40,546 nucleotides of DNA from Pelargonium nanum (lineage: Eukaryota > Streptophyta > Magnoliopsida > Geraniales > Geraniaceae), in assembly GCA_036897485.1 (NCBI GenBank), contig JAYMTF010000305.1, forward strand, positions 1-40,546. The letters run 5' to 3'. The notes beneath the pieces were generated by a model. It saw only the letters and a list, made by a program, of their open reading frames with translations. It was not told the origin of the DNA and ran no database searches. Both the position numbers and the translations under genes were made by a program. Positions 21,256 to 32,100 of this stretch are shown here, piece by piece (the stretch's first letter is position 1; every line of letters starts with the position of its first letter).

Positions 21256-24200
21256 CTACTTGGGGCAATCTGGAGGTGGAACCTCATTCAGAACCCGGAC
21301 GGGAATAATTGGGATGGAGTCCCACCATTCTTTCAGTCTTCTCTCCCCTTGGCCCCCTTGGCTGCTCTGCATAGACTTGCCTATCTTTGATGTCATATAA
21401 AAGAAATACAACGCACCAACCATCAGAATGAGCTTGAACGGTATCACTGCTAAAAAGACTGCCAAACCACTCATCGCCATCATCACCATATTTGCATGCT
21501 GCAACAAAGATCAAGACCAACAACTTTATGAAATGTAAATGATAATATATGACCATAGGATTTCACATTCTCTTTATTAAGACGTTCTTTTTCTTTGCGA
21601 TTACAGATGATGTATTTAGTTTAGTTGTTACAAGACATAATTCAAGTTTCCGTTAAACAATATACGAGAACAGTGTACTAAGTTTGGATCTTATTTCAGA
21701 TTAAATTTTCATGTAGAAGTTATCAAGTAGAAACTAGCTTCCTAACTGATTTTCTCATCCTCAATGTTTTCAAATTTGGTTGGTCAAAACTAGCCATTGC
21801 TCATAATAATAGTGGTAGTATTTTTCCATAACTATCTACTATCTCAACTAAAAAGCAGAATAGAGAAGAAAGGAAGCAAGGGAACCTTAGGGGCCTTTGA
21901 GATGAATATGGACCGTATTCTCAGCAAGGTTATATTTACTGTCTGCAACATCTCGTGAATGGTTTTTAATCCATGTTGTGCTGACACGATGCTCTCCATT
22001 GTAGTCTGTTCACTACCGGTGTACACTACTATCTCGTTGCATTTCTTGTCAACCCCTTCTTTTCTTGCCTGGATCATCTTAGCAATTGCCCAAAATAGGC
22101 TACCTGCTATAGCCTTACCGACCCATTCCCTACATCGCCAAGAATTATGAGCCCTTTCGCTCTTGTATTAAGCAAATATATTTAAGGTAGAAGACACCTT
22201 ACATGTAGATGACAAGCAGAGTAATAAAAACGATGGAAAATGCTTTTTTTGGTTCTTCCCATGTAAGGGCTTCTTCAAGCCAAGAAACTACACCTCCAAG
22301 TGGTTTAAGTAGTTCCTACAAAGAAAAATTACACAATTTAGGTTCTCTATAAAATTAGGATATCCGCACCTGCAACCAGTGAAATGAGTCGTAAATGAGT
22401 ACAAAGTTTCAGCCCGCAAAGTTCATGGGGACACTAAATTACCATTAAAATAGTGGCACTTTCACTGATCCCTTCCTCTTTCACCCCTTCAGTGGTAGCT
22501 TTGGCAATAATCGTCTCCTTTGCTTCCTCTCGAACTTGATGAATCGCAGACTCCAAGGAAGAAAGCTCATCATCCCGACCGCTTAAAATTTTACTTTCAT
22601 CTGCAACTTCTTTTACTTCTTTTTTAACATCGTCAATTAGCTTTGAAATGTTCATACTCCTTAAAATTGAGCTTGCACTACAAGGGTGTCCCCCACAAGC
22701 CCTCTTTAGACTTTCAGCAAGCTCTTCGAGTACATAGTCTCCCTTTGGTAACTCTTCAAACAAAGAAAATATCAAGAACTTTGTGGGATCAGGGGGTGAT
22801 ATTCTCAGCATCTCTCTGGCCGCGTGCAACCTTATGATCCCCATTATTGTCCTAGCATGCATCTCCCAAACTTGCACTGGATCCTCCACCTTAAATTTGG
22901 ATATAAACCGGTGCATTAACATGATCTCCTTCGTAAGTGCAAGCCAATGGTCCCGTCGCGTAGAGCTTGTTATCTCTGGAAACTCCAGAATAACTCCTTC
23001 TGATCTACAAATTTTAGCAGCAAAAGTGATTAATAATAACATTAGATCTACAAGTTGTTTCTAATGCTGCTTGGGGATAAAAACTTCCTTATCATTGCAC
23101 GACAATAAAACAAATCAAACAACATATGCCCCATATGTCAAATGGGTTGATCTAGGAACTGAGCGACCAATACTGGTAATGCAGAATAAAATCATGAAAC
23201 ATAGTTTAAAAAGCACAAGGAATGGCTCTCTTAGAGTATTAGGGTATGTAGCAAGCATACTAGTGTGACTTCAAACAAGTAAATAGTGAAAGAATAGTGA
23301 GATTAATAACAATAGTTCCTTACAGTTCAGGGCTTTCATAAGCTATCGCCTTATCAAAAAGCGGAGCACCCCATGGGCCTGTAGCAGCTGCTTTCACATT
23401 GTGCTCAATATCCTTTGAAAGATCAATCTTAAGTGCATCTTCATAGCTTATCACTCCCGAGGCCTCAAAGTATAGCGCATAATTCGTTAGTGTAAGCCTA
23501 CCTAGAAGGACAATATTTCGAGTAAGAAATCTAAAACGAGCCAATAATAGATAGCAGAATGTACAACAATAAATAAACAAAAAGTTGAAACAAACCAGGC
23601 CAACTGGTTCCTCCAATATGGCGAACAACTCTCTGCGTGCTTGCAGTTCCCTCCACATGCAATATGTATTCATCATCTGCCATCTCCACACCTTTTGGCC
23701 TTGATTGTTTTTGTAATTGTAGGACACATCTAAAATAATAAAAATTCCCACAGATGAAGTAAGGATGAATTGATGAAAGACATTCTAAAACCATAGAGAT
23801 CATAGTCACATTTATTTCTTATAATGCACCGTGACAGCCAAAACAGAAACTTATATATGAAACACTTGCTCTTGAATACGCTCTAGCTAGTTATGTGGAG
23901 AAAACCACAAAGGAATAAAGCATTGGAATTCTTAAAAAGAAACATTGCCAAGTCCAATAACATGACTAAGAACCACTAAATTTGGCTTAACAAGACCAAT
24001 ATATATTCCCATGAGGTCCGACTAAACTCACCTTTTGTATTACATTCTTTTTTCTTATCAGCAAGCCAAAAATGGGAAGTTGGGTTTGGGTGTCAAGACT
24101 CAATAGAGAATTATGTATTGTCTACTTCACTCCATATATGTTCCTCTTAAAAGGGAAGTATGAGGAAATAAAACAGAGATAAAAAAGAAATTAGAGCTCA

Positions 24201-25789
24201 AACGCATTACTTGTCCATTAACTTGAGATATTTATCATATGCTGGAAAGTGGAGGCGGTTGCTCGTGGGAGCTGTTAAAGTTTCAAATGTAAATCTCCCA
24301 TTAACAACATCTGCAGCTAACGGAACTAGTGATCCCAACCAAACAAATGCATCTTCTCCAATACTTGCCTTATCATCAACCTACAAGCACAAGGCATAAA
24401 ATCATCCTTCCCGTGCAAAAAATCAAATTTATTCAACAACTTACACAATTACTTGCAAATTTGGGAAAAAAAATGTTATTGAAAAACATCAATCACTTGC
24501 TGTGTAGAAGAAAAATTCATACCAGAATGGGCAAGAGGTCAGTATAGAAAAGAGAGGTATCATCATGTTCTGAAGCCACTGTTTTAGGCAACGTCCCATC
24601 TTCTTTCGCCTTTGCCATAGACTCTTCCCGGCTCTTAGGAACAGAAAAAACGGAATCAACAATGTATTCGTGAACATTCATGTATATCAAATGCAAGTGA
24701 AACTTTCATGTGCACGTAGCAACAGCGTGACCAAAGTAAAAGCAAAACTAAAAGGATTTTGTTTCAACTATATATGCATCATCGTGTTCAATTTTGTTGC
24801 CAATATTAGAGGCAAAAAATTCTCACCAAATGTGACTCTTCATCTGCAGCGCAGGGCATCTCCCACGCACACATCATATCAAAACTTAACCCGCTGAATG
24901 ATCCATTGCAAATATTTTCTGATATGTTTTGGCACATGCCACTCAGAGCTTTCAAACAGCAAAATTCTATGAATTTCCTTGAATAGTCCCCTACTTCTGG
25001 ATTCCATATTGCTTCGAATTCTTCCACCAACTTATCCACTGAAGTGCCTACTTTCCTGGCAGATATTCAAAGTTTAATTAACAACAAAACCATCTTCTGC
25101 TACATACAACTTTAAGTAGTGTTTAACTTCTAGCTTGCAGACCAGTTAGACTTTTTTTTCTTTTCATTATTAGTTGTGTTTATCGAGCATTTGAATTAAA
25201 AATGAGGATTTATGATGAAATTGCCAATAATATATTTTCCCTCACTCCCAAGTTTTTGAGAAAAATTAAGAGTTAGTTAGTTCATGTCATATATTTTCTC
25301 TTGTATCTCTCTATATGCGCATGAATTGTAGCAAACGAATACTAAATAACTTATTATTGCATAACTAACTTCCTATACAGGAATGGTTGAAACTTATTTT
25401 GAGAAAAAAATAAGAAGAGAATCATGAAACTCATTTTGGAGGATGGTGTAGTACTTGTTTTGCTAACCTCTAAAATCTATTCGTTAACTATTTAATCTAT
25501 GACACTTCCTAAGAAACTAATTCAAGTAGTTCCAATTAATTCAGTTCTAATTTAAAGAAACTACAATATCTGTACAACCAAATGTTGAAATAATTACAAT
25601 TCAATTATGTTAACACATCCTTGACCCTAATTTCTGAAGAACAAAAAAATCAATATTAATTCCAAATTCCATACACTCATTTTAGCATGCAATTATAGAA
25701 GATAAATAGAGAAGAAAAAGAAAACATTACTTTGCACATTTCTCAACGACGTCGTTGGCAATGGAGGACAAGTGCTTCTTCTTCATCAT
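21256..25789 (-). CDS. DUF639 family protein (plant, unknown function)
   Basis: Ten minus-strand exons: 25789-25731, 25055-24827, 24633-24523, 24380-24211, 23729-23596, 23501-23324, 23004-22443, 22315-22203, 22129-21886, 21498-21256. They encode 680 aa, the usual family size, with every junction in frame. The N-terminus MMKKKHLSSIANDVVEKCAK, the EFCCLKALSGM block, the GRLTLTNYALYFEASGV block (GRAM/PH-like in shape) and the TRRDHWLALTKEIMLMHRF block are typical of plant DUF639 proteins, which databases often label 'plant viral-response family'. The C-terminal third has likely membrane-associated stretches: AFSIVFITLLVIYM, then a Trp/Ala/Ile-rich helix in exon 9, then GLAVFLAVIPFKLILMVGAL in exon 10. 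The molecular role is unknown. The first ATG of the tandem ATGATG is used here; an out-of-frame upstream ATG at 25820 overlaps it. Divergent to FIP2. Confidence 0.9.
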
Positions 25790-25820
25790 CTGCTTCTTGC
25801 TCCTCTGATCCTCTTCTCAT
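25743..25820 (-). promoter_or_regulatory. Possible uORF overlapping the DUF639 start codon
   Basis: An ATG at 25820 opens 25 codons (MRRGSEEQEADDEEEALVLH, then CQRRR) and stops at 25743, out of frame with and overlapping the main start at 25789. It matters only if transcription starts upstream of 25820, which cannot be seen here. Confidence 0.35.
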
Positions 25821-26122
25821 GTACAGATACAGAGACGAGACTCGAGAAACAATTGAATAACTGATTTGATCACCAGACATAGGCACGTGTCTCTATAACG
25901 CATTGCCACGTCAGTAAGGCCATGCACAGGTGGTGGCTTGCTTTCGTGGGCCGAATAACCTGTTCTGAATTGTGCAGTTAGGTCCAGAAGTGAATGGTTA
26001 GGCCCATTACGGCCCAAATTCAGCGCTTCGTGGTCGTAGCAATAAAAGCCTGAAACGTCCAATCGCGACAACTAGTCATTTGCTCGAAGCCATTGCCTGT
26101 CTCTCTGGCAAAGCTCGCTGCA
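25790..26122. promoter_or_regulatory. Bidirectional promoter between DUF639 and FIP2
   Basis: Only 333 bp separate the two divergent start codons. The stretch holds a G-box CACGTG (25884-25889), a CCACGTCA bZIP site (25906-25913, TGACGTGG on minus) and three site II motifs: TGGGCC at 25947-25952 and GGCCCA at 26001-26006 and 26011-26016. Site II clusters are bound by TCP factors and are common in broadly expressed plant genes and shared promoters. No clear TATA box is present. Confidence 0.6.
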
Positions 26123-29100
26123 ATGACGATGCATTCCGATTTCTCTTCCCTGGTTCGTCTCAACATAGGTCTGTGCCTTCACCTTCTCTCTGTTTCTTTA
26201 TATATATATGTGTGTGTATGCATTTCTTTATGTGATGGAATTGTGATTTCTGGTTTTGATTGAAAGATGACAGTGGATTGATCGGCTGTTGAGTAATTTA
26301 GGAAATTTCGATGGAAATGTGATTTTGGATAGGATTTGAGGAGTGATTGGTTACCTGATCCCAGTTTACTCTCTGCTTTGTTTGGTTGCTGAGAAAAATG
26401 ATTTTGAAATTGCAAGGGGAAAGTGAAGAATCGAATTGAGACTTTTAATTCTCCTAGATTTAGTAACTTAATTAGATTATTTGAACTAGGATTTGATTCT
26501 TCAGCTGAGCCTGTGATGTCTTCTTGAACAGAAGATTTTGTTTGTAGCGACTGATTTGTTTAATGTACTGTTTGTCTATACTCAGGAGGGAAGAAGTTCT
26601 GCACCACTATCGATACACTAACTCAGCGTGAGCCTGATTCAATGCTTGCAGCTATGTTCAGTGGGCGCCATAAGGTGTGCCATGACACTGAGAAGGTATG
26701 GACTTTTCTTTTGGTTAAATGCTATGTGGTTATCACTTGTCTGGATTTGAGTGGCAAGCATTGCATGAATATCTTATCACAATGCAGCTAAAAGTACTTC
26801 GCTACTTGTTTACTCTTAAGCTACGAAGTGGCTTGCACATCAGGATTAACTATCACTTTGTACTATTACTATCTTAGCTAATGAAGAGTTAAGTTAAGAG
26901 AATAGCTCCATCTGTATGAATCCTTACAAAATTTGGTGCCCATCAACCAGCATAAAATTTGGACTTTCAGATGTGTACGGTTTTTTCTGATTTATGTAGA
27001 GAGTTTGTAAACTACAGAACTCAGCACTAATTGAGATGCTAGTTAATAATACGCTGTGATTTATAGATATAAATGGAAGAAAATATATTGATATGTCTCT
27101 ATGAATCGTCATGGGCCGTCAAGTTATAATTACTTTTGACATATTTTGGAAAAAGTTTATCCTTCTAGATTACTTTTTCTTTAAAATAATGGGAACAAAT
27201 GAAACTGCTTGAAGTTCCCTCAATGATATTGTAAATTTTCATGCTTATATTTATACATGAATATACTTGTTTAAGCAAGTAGGTATGCATGTATGCATAC
27301 AAATTTCTGAATATACAGTGGAAGTCAACTAACCTCAATTTGATGCCTGAAATAAAAGAGGATTAAGTTATATCTTTCACAAATGTATTGTTATGATTTT
27401 ACAAATCACTATTTACCCTCCAGAAAACAAAAAACAAAAAATAAAATAAAATTTCACGTATTTACTCTTCACCCTAGAGTCTACATTTACATTTTTGCTC
27501 AGAATGCACAACATAATATCAGTCAAATGATATAAATTGGGTTCTCCTGGTTTTCATCATAAAAGAAAGTGAGCATCACAAATACTTGAAAGATAGAAAT
27601 ATGTAACAAAAGAGCAATAAAACCATTTTCCTTCCTGCAACCTGTTTTGTATGTTATGAGTCTCTTAAAAATTTAATTAAAGGGTCATTTTAGACACCTG
27701 AAATGGCCAGTTCTGAAATCTGAATTGTGTTTCCAGATTCTTACTGAACAAATGATGTGCTACTGAGTGAGCTCTATCATTAAGAGATCGTTTTTTTATC
27801 TGAGTTTGTTCAGGATATTGCTTCATTTATATTTACAAAATGAATGCACTTCTTTGATTACATTGAATTCTTGTAGGGAAATGTCTTTGTGGATAGGGAT
27901 GGGAAACATTTTCGCCACATTCTAAATTGGTTGAGGGATGGTGTTGTTCCTTCTCTAACTGACGATAAATACTTGGAGCTTCAGCGGGAAGCAGAATATT
28001 ATCAGCTACTTGTATGATATACTTATCTTCTAGCTGGTTAACATCTTAATTCTTTTCTGCTAAGTGTGAGACACTTGATAAAATGTCCTTGCAGCTTTGA
28101 ATTATCTGTTTGACAATCATGCTTCATTGATACTATGATGATATGTTGGTCCCTCGGGTCTTCATTTTCTCTTTCCTCCTGATTGTTATGCTTCTATTTT
28201 TCTTTTGAATTAACAAGAGGTTATTGTTCTGCTGCTCTTCATTTCGGTCAAAAGAAGTTCAATTACACCTATGATGTTATTTTTCCTCGGTACTTTTGCT
28301 GAGAAACTATGAGTTTGTCAACTTGTCTATAAGAGAATGGATATATGACCTTTTACACGTTGGAGCAGAAACATAGAGCTGCAAAAACCACCAATCTGCC
28401 AATGAAAAACCTTTAGTCAGTCAGCCTGTGTCTTAAATTCCATATATTGCCCGCCTCATTGGTAAAAACCATATCTTTTGCCAAGTCAGTCTTTAGAAGT
28501 TTGTTTTGAAAATTGTTCTCCAGTTTTAACATGTTTAGTTTAGTCAACAATATATTTCAGTTGGAAGTCTGCTTCACATTAATGTTTTTACTTTGTCATT
28601 CTTATATACTTTGAAGCTCTCATGTTTAGCGTTGAGAAAAATAAAAATGTAAACCACAAACATTTTTTATTAACATTCTGGTTGTCTTGAGAAATTACTG
28701 ATAAGTTACAATCTCTAACTTTTCATAACAGTACAAATCATTTCATATGTTATCCAGGGACTAATTGACGAGATCAAGGGTGTTTTAAATAGGAGGAAAC
28801 CAGATGATGATTTAGAAACTGAGTTGACACGTAAAGATATCATCAAATGCACACAGTCTGAGAAAGTCAGGTTCCGAGGAGTTAATCTTTCTGGCCTTGA
28901 TCTTTCCAAACTGGTAATCCTTTCTGGTCTCAAGTGCTTAGAAGAATTTCCTTACACTTTGATTTCATGTCTGCTTGGTTTTGGTTTTTGTGTATGCTAC
29001 TGCATCACCGTTAACCAATAAATAAATGAAAACATGATCAAATTCTTACGTGTTATATTATGGTTTTTCAATTCCATTGCAAATTGGCAAATGTGCATTA

Positions 29101-32100
29101 TATTATGCTAGAATTTGAGTTTGCATACATTCTCAAATGCTCCTTTATGTCTGTCTATATTTACTATATGTATTCAATTTGAGACTTGTTGCTGGCGAGT
29201 CAAATCCCTTTCATCCACCCCTTTTATAAACTCTTATTGGGTGGGAAATGATTGAAGATCAATATTTCTACAGTATTTCCATTGAAATTTAAATCTGCAG
29301 GATCTGTCAGATGTCGACTTCAGCTATGCATGTCTTAAAAGCGTTTTCTTCTCACGGGCAAATCTTCAGTGTGCAAAATTTCGGGTGGGTTCAATTTACT
29401 GATATGTAGTGTCATAATACAAGACTAACTACTGTTGTTCTGAATGTTTACTGTGATCTGTTCTCATGAAACCTTCTATTCTAATGTAGGATGCAGATGC
29501 TGAGGGTTCTATCTTTCACAATGCGACTTTGCGTGAGTAAGGCTCCTATAGCAATACTTGATTTCTCCTTACTAATGCATTCAAGAATCTCCTTTATAAA
29601 TTTATATTGCCTAGTGAAGATGTGAATTCACTGGGGCCAATCTTCGTGGAGCTGTATTAGCTGGTGCTAACCTTCAGAGTGCAAACCTTCAAGGTAATCT
29701 TTGACTGTCATGATAATTACTTGCTAATTTTTCAGGCCGTTCTGATTTACAGTGTGTTCTTTCCAGTTCCATTCTATTGTGTATCACTGCCTCATAATTC
29801 TCTTACCACCCTCCTTGCATATTAATCTGCTAATGAATTTGCCAAGACAGTTTATTTAGCATATCTGAAGGCAGTTGCATACTGCCTGAATATTCTTTCT
29901 TCAAACTCGTCATTTTATAAGCTAAAGTAATTTCCAGGAGTGCTTAGCTTTTTCCCTTAGTATTGCCAAAGCAAGCACTGCTTGGGTGCATAACCAAAGG
30001 AATGGCAATATAAATAGTAATTTATAATTGAGTGGTGAGTGGAACTGATTCTAACAGGTTGATAGTTCCATAATCTTTATGTGGTTATCTAGAGGCTGAC
30101 ATGCAACATTGTAAGAGAAGTAAAGAAGGTTGTCTTCATGAATATTGTATACCTGTAAATAGTAATACCTAGTTACTGGTAACTCGGGACAGTTCATGTA
30201 GTGAACCGACACATCTTTATCTTGCCTTGTGTTGAAATTTAATCCTCCCTCCGTCAATGAGTGTCATGTTTGTCTTGCATTTTTGCCCCAAAATTAGTGT
30301 TCTCTTTCCTTTTTACGAAGTTAGTTATATGATGAATTACGAGTAGTATCATATAGCAAGTTAGTTAGTGTCCTTGAGGTTATTGCAACACGTGCCCATG
30401 GGGATACAAGAGTAGTTGTACAACATTAACTAATTAATCCTTAATTTTTCTTAAAAAAAGAAACCATGAAACTCATTTTGGGATGAAGTATAATTTAATA
30501 AGAATGGCGACAGTACTTGAACTTGTGACCTTTAGATCAACAACTCTAATACCATTTAGTGAACCAACTCAACTAAAAGGTTAAACTAATAGTTGAAAGC
30601 CCAATACAATGAACAATTGCCTTTTTTTCAGTTATTTTTTGTTGATATTTTTTTGGACCTGATTTAACTTTCTAAGCACCAATGATGTATGGAAATGAAG
30701 GACTAATACCATCAAGTGAGAAATATATGGATGTATATTAGGTTCCAGTTGCATAGCATTACACCTACACTACCTGCTTGATCTTCCTATGAATATTTGC
30801 GTTTAATCTATATACAACAAAGAGTTGAGCACTACAGTTCTTATTAAGAGCTATGACAATCTTTTCTCAAATTAGTCCTGAACATTAAATTTTTCTGTCA
30901 CATTGCAGACGCTTGTTTAAGAGACTCTAGTTTCTGTGGAGCTGACCTGCGTTCTGCACACTTACAGGTTTAGGATTTCATTTATAGTTTTGATAGTTCT
31001 TCCCTGTTTATTCTTCTTTTTGGTTTAATGAATCATCTGGCAAAGAGCCATGGTTATCTGGCTTTGTTTCTGGTTTTCATTAAGTTTGCTCGTGCCCTTT
31101 GCTTCATTCCTTATGCTCCCCCTCTGATTTTAGGTACTTGTTTGATGATAGAAGAAACCCAAATGGCTTGCCAAATTGTATGTGCTCACATAATGCTGCA
31201 TGTGAAACCCATTTAATAGTTCACTTGCACTTCCTTTTCCTTTATTTTCCCTTTTCCCATTATTAAGAGGTAACAATCTCCACAATTTAATTGATGTGGG
31301 ATACACCAATATTAAATGAAAATTTTACTTTGATAAGAAAATGTGAAAATCAGCTGCTAGATAGAGATATAAAAAAGGCAGGACTGATTTGCTTATGGAT
31401 AAAGAGAGGAACAAAAGTGAAAGAATGCTAGAAGATTTTGGGCTCCAAATCATAGCCAGGCCTTAGGCTTGTACTAGAACATTTAGGCCGCGTTTGGATT
31501 TGAATTTTTGGTTTGGATTTGGACTAGAACACCTCATTTTCATTGTCACTCTCATTCTCGTGCTTATGAACTAATTGATTCCCACCTAAGATGGATGCAA
31601 TCCCATTACCATTTATTCACTCTTTTATGCTACAACTTATACTTGAAAATTTCAAAACTTGGTCCTCGAATATCTGATTGGGATGTTTTTTATCCATGTA
31701 ATTTTTAGGAGGAACGTGATTATGAGTTTAAAGTTTTCGAAATAATTCAAATTTATAAGCAAAAAATGTAGGAAAAAAGAAGAGAAATTTGTTTCATAAC
31801 TTTGTGCTCGAATGTCTAATTGGAGTGGTTTTATGTATTTATTTTAATTTTTTTAGAGGAACACTTGGGTTCCGTTTTTAAATGCATACTTATGAGCAAA
31901 TCTAGACATTTCAACTCCGAATATTGTTTTTTTTTAAGAAAAACTTTCCAGAATCTTGAATGACAACTGACACTTTTTTGCATAATTATTGAAATATTTT
32001 CTATAAGTGCGAATAGTTTGATAAATTTCATTTCTAATAAATTCTTTAAATTTGTAAACCAGCCAATAATGATTGGTATGAGGATTATTTATACTCACAT

